Source: Chryseolinea soli
Lineage (GTDB): Bacteria; Bacteroidota; Bacteroidia; Cytophagales; Cyclobacteriaceae
Assembly (NCBI RefSeq): GCF_003589925.1
Contig: NZ_CP032382.1
Span: 1 to 64,000 of the forward strand
DNA: 64,000 nt
Direction: 5' to 3'
Shown: in pieces, positions 42,265 to 51,142 of the stretch
Position numbering within the stretch: position 1 is the first letter of the stretch
How the letters are laid out: the number at the start of each line of letters is the position of its first letter
Notes under the pieces: model-generated
Told to the model about the DNA's origin: nothing
Databases searched by the model: none
The model's input: only the letters and a program-made list of their open reading frames with translations
Program-made: the position numbers and the translations under genes

Positions 42265-44216
42265 ACCACTTTCGCGTAAACACTTCGTTGGATGTCCTTT
42301 GCCACCCCCGACGAAGGTATAAATTCGGTGTGACTGCTTTTCACCAGGTTCTGTCCGACAAGATTCAATTCAATCCGCTTGTCCAATTTCCATCCCAGCC
42401 GGATATCGAGGCCAACATATTCGGAGACCTTTGGCTTGGGAAGCGCTCCCACATAACGAACAACGGTTCCTAATTCCATGCGCCCGGGAAGTTTCATCAT
42501 CGATTGAATTAAAACCTGGTGACTGGGGTCATTGCTCTCTGCCGACCCCTGGTTGACATCCTCACTGTTTCCTTTGACTTTCAAATTCTTTTCCAGGTAC
42601 GTGTAGCCACCACGGAGACGCCACCAGCCATTCAACTGGTATGTAGCCGAAAGCTCCGCACCATAAGTGTCGCCCTTTACGCCGTTCCCAAACGTGAAGG
42701 GAATGCCGAGGGGCGGAGGACCCGGCTCAAAGCTTCGGAGGTTGTCATAAACATTATAAAATGTGGCGAGTGAGACCGACAGACTTTCTTGGGGTTGTAT
42801 ACGCCAACCCAATTCATAGGCCAATACTTCCTCCGATTGAAAGTTGCTCCCGGCAATGACGGGCACCTGCGGAACAGCGTAAAGAAAAAACTCCCGGTCG
42901 ATGCGGACAGGATTTCGCACGGCGCGCGATACGGCCGCCCATACGGTTTGCGTGGGCGTGGGCGTCCAGTTGAGACGCACGTTGGGTTGATATTGAAAAT
43001 CGGTGTAGGAGTTATGCTCGATCTTTATGCCCAACGTCAACCGCAATTTTTCTTCCACCAGGGCAATCTCATCCTGAACGAATACATTAAAGAGGTAAAG
43101 CGATTTTCTCGCGGGCTCAAAAGCAAACAGTTCAAGATTATGCACGTCGTGGTCCATATACCGAAAGCCCAGGCCATAGATCACCTCTTGTCGCTGGCCC
43201 AGCCGGAAACGATGCTGCCCTTCGACATCGTAGGTGTTTATTTTTTCCGTAAATCCATTTCTAAAATCTCTCCAGGTATGATCAACGTAGGCCTGGAGCT
43301 GAAAATTGGATTTATCGGAGGTGGTATGCGTCCAACGCGCCACGGCGTTGCTTCCACGGGCAACAATGGGGTTGTTGCCGTCGGGATTAGGTCGGTCGTC
43401 GTACAGGTTCGCCTGAAAACTGACGGCATCATTTTCGGTTGCCTCCCAGTCAAGACGCAGACCACCCTGCGCGATGGTCCAGTCGTCTTTGGTCTCCACA
43501 CTGTCGGGATGGAAGATCGTGCTGCCGCGTTTGAATGCCGTTCCGTAGACGCGATAAGAAAGATTTTTGGCCAGCTTGCCGCCATAGCGAAGACTTCCCA
43601 AGCCGCGAAGTTTCGTGCCCACGGCCGCTTCGGCAAAAAGGCCCTGGGTGTCCTTTGCTTTTTTTGTGATGATGTTGATCACGCCGTTGACAGCGTTCGC
43701 CCCCCACAGGGTTCCCCCCGGGCCACTGATCACCTCAATCCGGTCGACATCTTCCAGCACCAGATTTTGTACATCCCAAAACACACCCGCATACATCGGG
43801 GTGTAGACCACGCGACCATCGATCAACACCAATAATTTATTGGCCAGTACGTTGCTAAATCCCCGCGCACTAATCGCCCATTGACTGGAATTTACCTGGG
43901 CCACTTGCAAGTTCGGGGCAAGCCGCAACGCCTCGGGCACACTCGTGGCCCCGGACTGCCGAATGTCTTCTTGCGTGATCACCTGGATGGCCGAAGCCAC
44001 CCCTTTCAATTTCTCGGGCCGTTTCGAAACGGACGTCACTTCCACGTTGAGCAGTTCTTCCAGACTCAATCTTTTTAAAGTATCCCCGCGAAAGGAATTG
44101 CCTTGTGCGCAGGTGCGTTGAGGGAATAGCACGATGCCGGTGATCAGAAAAAGAAGGGGCGCGATCAAAAGCATCCGATGATGCTTTCCGGTTGAGGGCA
44201 TGCATATATTTTTCAT
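42252..44216 (-). CDS. TonB-dependent outer-membrane receptor linked to YfiR/kinase
   Basis: This 654-residue receptor has a signal peptide ending RTCAQ. A TonB-box-like segment (LEELLNVEVTSVSKRPEKL) precedes the plug (AIQVITQEDIRQSGATSVPE, DRIEVISGPGGTLWGANAVN), and a 22-strand barrel ends in SVYAKVVCRF. The frame is open to 44360, but the ATG at 44216 gives the proper signal. It has no STN or carboxypeptidase-like extension, so it is of ordinary vitamin-B12/siderophore-receptor size and not SusC-like. It is the first gene of a translationally overlapping trio with YfiR and the CHASE8 kinase. It may supply or sense the ligand that YfiR reports on; the ligand is unknown. Confidence 0.92.
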   Translation of the reverse strand: MKNICMPSTGKHHRMLLIAPLLFLITGIVLFPQRTCAQGNSFRGDTLKRLSLEELLNVEVTSVSKRPEKLKGVASAIQVITQEDIRQSGATSVPEALRLAPNLQVAQVNSSQWAISARGFSNVLANKLLVLIDGRVVYTPMYAGVFWDVQNLVLEDVDRIEVISGPGGTLWGANAVNGVINIITKKAKDTQGLFAEAAVGTKLRGLGSLRYGGKLAKNLSYRVYGTAFKRGSTIFHPDSVETKDDWTIAQGGLRLDWEATENDAVSFQANLYDDRPNPDGNNPIVARGSNAVARWTHTTSDKSNFQLQAYVDHTWRDFRNGFTEKINTYDVEGQHRFRLGQRQEVIYGLGFRYMDHDVHNLELFAFEPARKSLYLFNVFVQDEIALVEEKLRLTLGIKIEHNSYTDFQYQPNVRLNWTPTPTQTVWAAVSRAVRNPVRIDREFFLYAVPQVPVIAGSNFQSEEVLAYELGWRIQPQESLSVSLATFYNVYDNLRSFEPGPPPLGIPFTFGNGVKGDTYGAELSATYQLNGWWRLRGGYTYLEKNLKVKGNSEDVNQGSAESNDPSHQVLIQSMMKLPGRMELGTVVRYVGALPKPKVSEYVGLDIRLGWKLDKRIELNLVGQNLVKSSHTEFIPSSGVAKDIQRSVYAKVVCRF

Positions 44217-44262
44217 AGGCAACGATTTGACAAAAAAATAAAGACCTGTCATACGCACTGGA

Positions 44263-44703
44263 CTACACGCGGTTGACGACCATCCAATACAATCCCAGAT
44301 CGGCGACGGTCTTGGAGAAATTATCAAATTCAACAGGCTTGACGATGTAGCTGTTCGCACCCAGTTCGTACGATTTTTTGATATCGGGATCTTCCTCGGA
44401 CGACGTGAGGATCACTACGGGGATCACCTTCATTTGCGGATCGGCCTTCACGGCTTGCAGCACCTGCAGTCCGCTGACCTTTGGCATTTTTATATCCAGG
44501 AGAATTACTTTGGGCATTTGTGAAATGATCCGGTCCGAATACTTTCCTCTCCCAAAAATAAAATCCAAGGCTTGCTCGCCATCGCTAAGATGTACAATGT
44601 TATTCGCTAAACGGTGTTTCCTCAGTGCGCGGATGGCCAACTCCGCATCCTCGTCGTTGTCTTCCACAATCAGCACTTCAACTTCCTGGTAGATCATAGG
44701 CAT
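44263..44703 (-). CDS. Stand-alone response regulator (Rcp1-like receiver)
   Basis: This 146-residue single receiver domain shows EVEVLIVEDNDEDAEL at the start, phospho-Asp in VILLDIKMPKVSG, Thr/Ser in VILTSSEE and Lys in NSYIVKPVEF. The insert between beta-2 and beta-3 (DFIFGRGKYSDRI) is typical of Rcp1-like receivers that serve bacteriophytochrome-type or soluble kinases. No output domain follows. ATG 44703 is chosen, with ATG 44697 also possible. It lies 46 bp upstream of the TonB receptor and 73 bp downstream of a REC-kinase on the same strand, so it may shuttle phosphate between the kinases of this cluster. Confidence 0.92.
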   Translation of the reverse strand: MPMIYQEVEVLIVEDNDEDAELAIRALRKHRLANNIVHLSDGEQALDFIFGRGKYSDRIISQMPKVILLDIKMPKVSGLQVLQAVKADPQMKVIPVVILTSSEEDPDIKKSYELGANSYIVKPVEFDNFSKTVADLGLYWMVVNRV

Positions 44704-44776
44704 ATTAAAAAATGAATGAAAGAGCGCTTCCGGCGCTTTGAGAATACACTCGGGTTTATCGCGATCTGGCAAAAAA

Positions 44777-45916
44777 TCAACCAAAGCTTTGATGACGCAT
44801 ATTCGGGAGTGCAATCGTGACGGTGGTGCCAACGCCTACCTCGGAGGTGATGGCAATCGTCCCGTTCAGTCTTTGAAGGATCTGCTTGACGATATACAGA
44901 CCCAGTCCCGATCCATGACTTCTCTCGGTTCCCCGGTAGAACATTTTATAGACCTCGGGTAAGATCTCAGGTTTGATGCCAATGCCATTGTCCTTGATCA
45001 CAATGACAGCGTTTTTCTCCGTCGTCGATATGTCAATGCCAATGATCGGCTCCCGATGGCTTTCGCGATAGGCTATGGCGTTGGATAAAAGATTACTCAG
45101 GATCACGGCCAACCGGCCCGCGTCGGAAAAAAAGGGTGTCGCGATGTCCAGATCGATAAACTTATTCAAATAGTGTTCGGCATGCAGATACTCAAGTTTC
45201 CGGAATGCATTTTCGATGAGCGCCTTCCAGTTCACTTCCGCATAGTCGATTTCATTTCGTGCGTTTCTGGAGTAGTCGATGATTTCCCTGAGCGTATCGT
45301 CCAGCTTCAAAACACTTGATTCCATCATCTCGTGAATTCCGGCCAGCTCCGGATTTTTCTCGATCTCTTTTGCGACATTGAGCAAGCCCATAACAGACGC
45401 CAGGGGACCACGGAGATTATGCGAAACGCTGTACACAAAATTGTCGAGCTCTTGATTGACCTTTACCAATTCCTCGTTCCGTCTTCTCAGCGCATGTCTG
45501 GCTTCGCGTTTTAGTTTTTCAACTTTGCGTTTTCTCACGGCACCGCGTATGGCTGTGGGCAAGCGGGAGAGGTTGGACTTTAAAATATAATCGTCGGCGC
45601 CATTCCGCAGACAGGAAATAGCGTATTCATCCGAAACCGTTCCGGTCACCAGGATGAAGGGGATGGTGGCTTGTTGCTTGATACAAATTTCCAGTGCCTC
45701 GGCAGAATTGAATCCCGGCAAGCCGTGGTCGGACAATACCACATCGGGACTAAAGCCTCGAATGGCGTCGTTAAATTCATCCCGCGTATTGACACACCTG
45801 GCGACAAATGACAGTTTGTCCTTTCGAAGAATGTACTCAATTAAGCCACGGTCATCATCGCTATCCTCAAGCATAAGGATTTTCAATTCTTTCTCGTTTT
45901 CCATAACTGTATTCAT
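44777..45916 (-). CDS. Receiver-histidine kinase, paralogue of the 38928 gene
   Basis: This 379-residue soluble protein is REC-HisKA-HATPase. The receiver has MLEDSDDDRGL, phospho-Asp in VVLSDHGLPGFN, LVTGTVS and DDYILKSNL. The kinase has NFVYSVSHNLRGPLASVMG, NLLSNAIAYRES, KDNGIGIKPE and GSGLGLYIV. Receiver and kinase segments match the 38928 protein almost motif for motif (DD..LIEY.LRKD, SDH.LP.FNS.EAL), so they are paralogues by duplication. It heads a same-strand run with the single receiver, TonB receptor, YfiR and CHASE8 kinase. ATG 45916 and ATG 45904 are both possible starts. Confidence 0.92.
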   Translation of the reverse strand: MNTVMENEKELKILMLEDSDDDRGLIEYILRKDKLSFVARCVNTRDEFNDAIRGFSPDVVLSDHGLPGFNSAEALEICIKQQATIPFILVTGTVSDEYAISCLRNGADDYILKSNLSRLPTAIRGAVRKRKVEKLKREARHALRRRNEELVKVNQELDNFVYSVSHNLRGPLASVMGLLNVAKEIEKNPELAGIHEMMESSVLKLDDTLREIIDYSRNARNEIDYAEVNWKALIENAFRKLEYLHAEHYLNKFIDLDIATPFFSDAGRLAVILSNLLSNAIAYRESHREPIIGIDISTTEKNAVIVIKDNGIGIKPEILPEVYKMFYRGTERSHGSGLGLYIVKQILQRLNGTIAITSEVGVGTTVTIALPNMRHQSFG

Positions 45917-46334
45917 TTAATGCACGGTCATCTCCGGTATCTTTTCAACTCGATTAAAATGTATCTGGTGGCGATTCGCTGATTCCTGATAATTTTCCCA
46001 ACAGATCAAAGTGCCGCGTCCCGATATGGGTTGTGGATATTGTTCCCCTCTATTCCCATGCTTACTTGCCTGGCGGAAAGAATATAGGACTCTCATCAGA
46101 GTCTATGAAAGGCAGGAAGTAACCATCAATGCTGCTAATAACAACTCCACGAGCACCGGCTTCTGCATTTCGTGCATGAACCCGGAACGCGCGAACTCAT
46201 AGGATCTCCGCAGGCATGATTTACCCGCGAGTAAACAATATACTATTTTTCACTTTGCTATCAAAGCATTTTAGGTCGTTCGGAGATCCCGTTCGAACCC
46301 TTATCCCGTGTGGCTTGTCCAAATCCTGATGGGC
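45917..46334. other. 418-bp intergenic region
   Basis: No convincing gene is seen; a 63-codon plus-strand frame at 46011-46202 has no family features. The region holds the promoter of the REC-kinase gene and the 3' end of the DUF1501 transcript. A perfect 6-bp hairpin (GACTCT, loop CATC, AGAGTC) at 46088-46103 is the only notable structure and has no T-run. Confidence 0.5.
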
Positions 46335-47612
46335 TTATTTCGCGTTATTATAGTCGATTTGCAGCGCATTGCCATTGAGAAAATTGAGCGGCTTATAGTC
46401 CTTGTAGCCGGGAAATATATACCCGAGTTTGGGGTTAGCCATTCGCTTCAACAAGATCTCGCTCAGCACGTGACGATAGTCGGTGGTGACCGCCAGGTCG
46501 ACGTGGTTATCCAGTTGTTCGTTTTCGAGCCCGGGCCAGGTGCCATACATCTTCCCTCCTTTTACCTCTCCACCCAAAACCAGCATGACGTTGCCATGAC
46601 CGTGATCGGTGCCGTTGCTTTTGTTGGATTTCAGGCGGCGTCCAAATTCACTCATGACCAACAGTGTGACGCGTTTCTGATGATGGCTGATGTCGTTATA
46701 GAATGCACCTAACGCGGTCGATAACCCGTCGGCGAGATTGGCAAAGGCGCCTTGCTGGTGCTCGTGCGTATCCCAACCACCATAGTCTACCGACGCCACG
46801 CGCAAGCCGGTTTCCATCTTGATCAGTTGCGCCAGGGTTTGGAGCGATTTTGCCAACGGGCTTTCCGGATATTTCACATTATTTTCGGGCACATAAGGCA
46901 TCGGTGTGTTGGTGACATCTTTGGGCAACTGGTTGTTGATCTCGGCCACCGACGTCAAAGCATTTTGAGCAGCCTCATCCAGCAACGAATTACCGGTGTA
47001 TAAACTTTGCAGGATGGAAGCATAGCGTTTATCGCCACGCAATTTATAGTCGTTGAGGTTGCTGATGGCCAGTGTGCCGTTGCTTCCCAAAAAGGACGTG
47101 GGCATCACCGTGCCGATCGCCACGGACGCAATGTTGTTTCCCTCCGGCGCGGCAGGAACACTTTTCAAAAAACGGGTGAGCCACCCCTCGTTCAAGGTTT
47201 TGTTTTGAAGCGAACCCCGCTCGATAAGATCCATCGCATCGAAGTGACTGCGTGTGCCGTTGGTGAGGCCCGCCGCATGAATGATCGCCAGCGCATTGGA
47301 ATCATACAGCTCTTTCAACGCGGAAGTTTTTTTGTGAAGACGGAAATCGAGACCGGCCAGTCCGTTGCCGAGCGACAGGCCCTCCGTGTCGCCGCTGTCG
47401 GTCACACGAACGTCGGCCGTGCGGTTGGCGATGTAGTTGGGGTCGTTCACGGGAGCCACCAGGTTGAGTCCGTCGCACCCACCGCGAAGGAACACATAGA
47501 TCAAAATATTTCCCGGACTGCCATCGGGAGCAAATGAATACCCGGTGATGCGACTGCCGGCCATGGCCGCGATCGCGGCGGAACATCCGATGATAAATTC
47601 CCTTCGTTTCAT
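46335..47612 (-). CDS. DUF1501-domain protein
   Basis: This 425-residue protein has a Tat-like N-terminus: MKRREFIIGCSAAIAAMAGS has the twin-arginine segment and hydrophobic run. The DUF1501 core shows ILIYVFLRGGCDGLNLVAP, IHAAGLTNGTRSHFDAMDL, VDYGGWDTHEHQQG and MSEFGRRLKSNKSNGTDHGH. These form the alkaline-phosphatase/sulfatase-like fold of the family, with conserved His and Asp that may bind metal. The frame is open to 47636, but the ATG at 47612 gives the signal peptide. It follows a DUF1800 gene. This pair is widespread in bacteria and its function is not established; the sequence suggests extracytoplasmic enzymes acting together. Confidence 0.9.
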   Translation of the reverse strand: MKRREFIIGCSAAIAAMAGSRITGYSFAPDGSPGNILIYVFLRGGCDGLNLVAPVNDPNYIANRTADVRVTDSGDTEGLSLGNGLAGLDFRLHKKTSALKELYDSNALAIIHAAGLTNGTRSHFDAMDLIERGSLQNKTLNEGWLTRFLKSVPAAPEGNNIASVAIGTVMPTSFLGSNGTLAISNLNDYKLRGDKRYASILQSLYTGNSLLDEAAQNALTSVAEINNQLPKDVTNTPMPYVPENNVKYPESPLAKSLQTLAQLIKMETGLRVASVDYGGWDTHEHQQGAFANLADGLSTALGAFYNDISHHQKRVTLLVMSEFGRRLKSNKSNGTDHGHGNVMLVLGGEVKGGKMYGTWPGLENEQLDNHVDLAVTTDYRHVLSEILLKRMANPKLGYIFPGYKDYKPLNFLNGNALQIDYNNAK

Positions 47613-47635
47613 GTTGGTGTGGATTAGGTTGGTCA

Positions 47636-49273
47636 TTAAATCAATTGAAAGTCCGGCGTCATCGTGAGCAAGGCGATGAATCCACTCAGGCGATTGTTCA
47701 GCTTGTCGGCCGGAATGGATTGGTCCGCCTTGCCGTCGCCCCGAAGAAAATCGATCATGGCTTGCTCAAAGTCGGGTGTCTTTTTTTTCTGCAACACCCG
47801 GTCGATCCAGAAGCGCGAGAGGTCCTGCGGTTTGTCCATCCCCGGTGGCACGAACCTCGCAAAATCATAGGCAGCAATCCGGTTGTTGGGACTGACCGAG
47901 AGCAGCGACGATGCCACATTCCAACGGGCGATCATGCTGTTGGAGCTGAGCCAATAATCCATCACATCGGGATGCCCGGTGGGGGTTTGCCAGCTGTAGT
48001 GAAGGTATCCCATCTGGCTCAATTGCCCGGTGAGGCCTTGGTTTGGGGTGATCTCCGCCTGCGTGGCGCGCAACATCGACACCATGAGGTGAAAGGGACG
48101 CTTCACCTTTTGTCCCCACGTGGCGGCAAACTCCTTGGTGTTTAGGATGTAGCGCAATGTCTGCCCGATCTGATCGGGACTTTTTTGGTGCTGTATCCAC
48201 ACTTTCACGGCACCCTCGACAACGGACTGCGGGGGCTGATCGGAGATGAATCGAATACAAAGTTTCTTGCAAAGGTGCTTGGCCGTGGCCGGATGATGAG
48301 CAACCAAGTCCAGCGCCAAGTGCCCGTCGGACAACGCCGGTTGGTTGGGCTCGATCTCGGTGCCCAGAATTCGCTTTTGATAGTTGTCGTGCCAGCCGTC
48401 GTAGTAATAAAACTCGCCCGTGTCGGGAAGTTTGTCCTTGCCACTGCTGGCGCCATCGGCTACTGTCCAGCCGGTGAACGCACGCGCCGCTTCATAGACG
48501 TCTTCGTCGATATAGCCCACGGGTTTTCCCGCCGTGGCGCCGGGCACATCGCGCCAGCGGTTGTATAAGTTGTTAAAATAAAAATCGGAGCCCAGCGTGT
48601 GCAATTCAAACAGTTCGCGCGCATAGTTTTCATTGGCGGGGCTGGCCTTGCTGGTGAAGTTGTCGAGGTAATACAGCATGGCGGCGCTTTTCGATACGTC
48701 CTCCAAAAACACACGGAAATTTCCAAAACAGTTTTTGCGGATCACATCGCGGTCATACACCGGAAACACCGTGCTGATCTTCTGATCGGACGCATTGACA
48801 TTAAAATGATTGTGCCAGAACTCCGTCATCACTTCGCGCAGTTGCCAGGGGCTGTAGACCGCGCGCAACCACGATGCCACGCGAACTTCTTCCAATGCCC
48901 TGATCTTTTCGGCATAAGGAAGGTTGGCGTCTTTGTTATTCAGTTTCCAGAGTTCGCTCAACGGCGCGTCGATGAGGCGCAAAGATCGTACTTCGTCGAC
49001 CAGGGGATTTCCATCTTTATCATTGTACTTTATGGGAAGGGTGGCTTCTGAAAGCTTTCGAACCACCCGCTCATCTTCGTTCTTTGGATGGAGCTGCTCT
49101 TCAAGATAGTCACCCAGGCCTCGCTTGGTCACCTGTTCTGTCAGCGCGGATGTAGCGCCATACGTCACCCGGTTGAGGGCGATCACTGTGGGTGGCGGTG
49201 GTTGTAGATCATATCCTTTTAACGACGCAATGAGGGAGGGAAAGGCGGCGGATAGGTTTTTGGGAGATTTCAT
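47636..49273 (-). CDS. DUF1800-domain protein
   Basis: This 545-residue DUF1800 protein shows ALNRVTYGATSALTEQV near the start, SWLRAVYSPWQLREVMTEFW and NHFNVNASDQK in the middle, PANENYARELFELHTLG, VYEAARAFTGWTV and LCKKLCIRFISDQPP. The 49273 ATG is preferred over 49303. No clear signal peptide is seen, unlike its partner. The stop is next to the DUF1501 gene, 23 bp before its likely start, so the pair is co-transcribed. Function is unknown; the constant pairing with DUF1501 suggests a joint extracytoplasmic role. Confidence 0.9.
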   Translation of the reverse strand: MKSPKNLSAAFPSLIASLKGYDLQPPPPTVIALNRVTYGATSALTEQVTKRGLGDYLEEQLHPKNEDERVVRKLSEATLPIKYNDKDGNPLVDEVRSLRLIDAPLSELWKLNNKDANLPYAEKIRALEEVRVASWLRAVYSPWQLREVMTEFWHNHFNVNASDQKISTVFPVYDRDVIRKNCFGNFRVFLEDVSKSAAMLYYLDNFTSKASPANENYARELFELHTLGSDFYFNNLYNRWRDVPGATAGKPVGYIDEDVYEAARAFTGWTVADGASSGKDKLPDTGEFYYYDGWHDNYQKRILGTEIEPNQPALSDGHLALDLVAHHPATAKHLCKKLCIRFISDQPPQSVVEGAVKVWIQHQKSPDQIGQTLRYILNTKEFAATWGQKVKRPFHLMVSMLRATQAEITPNQGLTGQLSQMGYLHYSWQTPTGHPDVMDYWLSSNSMIARWNVASSLLSVSPNNRIAAYDFARFVPPGMDKPQDLSRFWIDRVLQKKKTPDFEQAMIDFLRGDGKADQSIPADKLNNRLSGFIALLTMTPDFQLI

Positions 49274-49471
49274 ACTGACAGCGGGCGACAAATTCGCTGC
49301 CACGACGGATGCCGGCGTGCATCCCGCCAGTTATCCTGCGCCAGGTGATTTCTTTGGACTTGTACGGGGCGCGCGCTCATCCGTTGCCGTCACGCCAGTT
49401 GCGCGGTGAAGAAAAATTCGGCAGAGAGTGTTGAAAATTTTCTACAGGTGCCGCTTAAAATGGGCTTAAAT

Positions 49472-49506
49472 AAAAAAGTTGCAACGTTCTTAAACGCTGC
49501 AACTTT
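49472..49506 (-). terminator. Rho-independent terminator downstream of the 79-residue gene
   Basis: AAAGTTGCA (49475-49483) and TGCAACTTT (49498-49506) pair perfectly, and CGTT/AACG extend the stem inside after one mismatch. Read on the minus strand the stem is followed by TTTTTTATTT, a classical U-tract. It lies 51 bp past the stop at 49558. Confidence 0.8.
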
Positions 49507-49557
49507 GTACCCATGGGTTGCTTTGCTGTGTTACAAAGCTCTCCTTATACGTTAATC

Positions 49558-49797
49558 TTATTGTGAATCGTCATTTGATTCCTGCGCACCTTCTTCAACG
49601 CCCACAAGCTCGCCAGAGCTATCTTTCGCACCAGAAGATGATTTTACTTTCTTTACAGATTTATCAACAATTTTTTCAAGCGCGCCGATAGCTTCCTGGA
49701 GGGGTTTTAGTTTAACCAACAACTCGGCTTCCTCTTCTTTTAGTTTTTTTAGTGCGTCCACAACTGGGTTTTCTTTTGCGATACTTTCCTTAGCCAT
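49558..49797 (-). CDS. Small coiled-coil protein of unknown function
   Basis: This 79-residue, highly charged protein has a heptad-like helix at about 10-50 (ALKKLKEEEAELLVKLKPLQ, EALEKIVDK-like spacing) followed by a Ser/Gly/Glu-rich disordered tail. It has no signal peptide, membrane segment or cysteine. It is bounded by a strong terminator 3' and a 198-bp spacer 5', so it is its own transcription unit, which supports a real gene. A DNA- or protein-associated helical role is possible but not shown. Confidence 0.7.
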   Translation of the reverse strand: MAKESIAKENPVVDALKKLKEEEAELLVKLKPLQEAIGALEKIVDKSVKKVKSSSGAKDSSGELVGVEEGAQESNDDSQ

Positions 49798-49823
49798 AAA
49801 TTAATTTTTGTTTTTTTTAATGT

Positions 49824-49945
49824 AAAGGTCTCTCCTGCGTGAAACACAACGTTTGTCCGCCGGGAAAAGACCGGCGCTAAAATACATTCAAATTTTTTAA
49901 AGTAGCGCGAGTCAGCGAATCAATGGCAATATTTTAAAGGTCTCT
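49824..49945. repeat. Direct repeats and a stem-loop upstream of the 79-residue gene
   Basis: AAAGGTCTCT occurs at 49824-49833 and again at 49936-49945, 112 bp apart, both preceded by T. Between them CGCCGG (49858-49863) and CCGGCG (49871-49876) form a 6-bp stem with a 7-base loop. All lie in the 198-bp spacer and may serve regulation of the small gene. Confidence 0.4.
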
Positions 49946-49995
49946 GTATCAGCTAGAAATAAAATAATAACGAAAATCTACGGCGCAGCGCGACA

Positions 49996-50430
49996 TCACT
50001 TGCCTTGGCTTAACGTTTTTTCCATGACGTCAATGGATTCTTTCACGGTAATCGTAAAAACTCCCGCTTCTCCTCGATCAAAGGCGGATCTCCAGGCATT
50101 ATATCCTTCTTTATATTTTGGGAGTTTTGGAGAGGTTCCAAGTAATTTAATAACGCTTTTATCCATCGCTTCTTTGGAAAACGGGAGGTGTTGAATTTCA
50201 TCGAAAAACCCATTGTCCGCGTTAGGGTTCTTAACGCTTAGCCCACCCACATAGATATTTACGATAACACCGAGTTTTTTATGCTTCTCAACCCCAACAA
50301 TGGTCAACGTTGATTTCTCTTCACCCTTTCTGGTGTTATACTCCCAAACCTGCCCAACTTTATATTTGTCATCTTGAGTTGTCCCAAAAAATAATTTTGA
50401 AAACATAAAAAACCCCATTAGCAAGTTCAT
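49996..50430 (-). CDS. Uncharacterised small exported or membrane-anchored protein
   Basis: This 144-residue protein has a short hydrophobic N-terminus (MNLLMGFFMFSKLFFG) that may be a signal or anchor. A soluble part follows with KYKVGQVWEYNTRKGEEK, IVNIYVGGLSVKNPNADNG and IQHLPFSKEAMDKSV. The GQVWEY strand and the alternating beta pattern suggest a small beta domain. I do not recognise the family. The ATG at 50430 is preferred over a TTG at 50457. It is on the same strand as, and 110 bp after, the next small secreted protein. Confidence 0.6.
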   Translation of the reverse strand: MNLLMGFFMFSKLFFGTTQDDKYKVGQVWEYNTRKGEEKSTLTIVGVEKHKKLGVIVNIYVGGLSVKNPNADNGFFDEIQHLPFSKEAMDKSVIKLLGTSPKLPKYKEGYNAWRSAFDRGEAGVFTITVKESIDVMEKTLSQGK

Positions 50431-50539
50431 AATTTTTCTGATATCGCTTTGATCCAATGCATGACTCTGCCTCGCTACTCACCGATGCGCAGCAAAGGGC
50501 CATCGCTGCGGTAAGTAACTATTGCTGGCGTAGTCGATT

Positions 50540-51142
50540 TTAATTGTCTATCGTGATTTTTTTAATGATCAAGAATTGCCGGTACTCCTGCAGTTTGGGA
50601 TCGAAAAATTCCTGGGATTCATAATCAATGCTAATAGACTTACCCATGAGCGTTGAATAGGAACTCGCCAAGTCGACTTCCGAATCAATAAAGGTCAACC
50701 AGTAGTATTTGGTGATCTTGCCGAGGTCGTCCTTCAATGAAAGCACAACGAAAAAATCATTTTCAATTTTTGTCACGATCCCCTCTGATGTTTGCTCCAC
50801 TTTCGGCGGGACTGTCTTTCCTTTTACTTTCTGTGTCATCTTCAACAACGTGGCTGGGCAAACGGAAGCCATTTTTACACCCAATATCCTTCCCAGTTTC
50901 GCCCCTTCCGTTTCGATCTTATCCAAATTAATGTCATAATCTTTTTTTATTTGCTTTTTATAGGGCATCGAAGCTTCTATCATGCAAATGCCAAGGCTCA
51001 TATTAAATTGTTCCGATTTTAGTGTATCGGAAACCTGGTCGATACAGTCGCAAGATTTCTTGGTGATGATATCCATGTAATCTTGTGAAAACGCCTTACT
51101 AACGATGAATACCAAAAAGGAAATAACTAAAATCCGTCTCAT
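50540..51142 (-). CDS. Uncharacterised secreted protein
   Basis: This 200-residue protein has a clean signal peptide (MRRILVISFLVFIVSKAFSQ). A helical part contains several cysteines (KKSCDCIDQVSDTLK, LGICMIEAS, ASVCPATLL), possibly a disulfide-bonded bundle, and a beta part follows (GIVTKIENDFFVVLSLKD, KYYWLTF, KSISIDYESQEFFDP). Bacteroidota carry many proteins opening with a short Cys-x-Cys segment followed by such a tail, but their function is unknown. The frame extends to a TTG at 51244; the ATG at 51142 gives the signal peptide. Confidence 0.65.
   Translation of the reverse strand: MRRILVISFLVFIVSKAFSQDYMDIITKKSCDCIDQVSDTLKSEQFNMSLGICMIEASMPYKKQIKKDYDINLDKIETEGAKLGRILGVKMASVCPATLLKMTQKVKGKTVPPKVEQTSEGIVTKIENDFFVVLSLKDDLGKITKYYWLTFIDSEVDLASSYSTLMGKSISIDYESQEFFDPKLQEYRQFLIIKKITIDN

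Noticed and set aside
38928..45916. Composite mobile element, because two paralogous genes in opposite orientation flank a cluster
   Set aside because: The paralogues are REC-kinases, not transposases. No terminal inverted repeats, target duplications or integrase were found.
46280..46310. Second tRNA-like string (GTTCGAACC) before the DUF1501 stop
   Set aside because: No pairing arms for a cloverleaf; chance occurrence of a common 9-mer.
49125..49409. 94-codon plus-strand frame over the DUF1800 start region
   Set aside because: Mostly antisense to DUF1800 and without any recognisable feature.
49440..49475. Further 11-bp-period element (TTTAAG-like pair) next to the 49475 terminator
   Set aside because: Only two units, a different heptamer and overlap with the terminator U-tract; not enough to group with the 57423 and 59625 elements.
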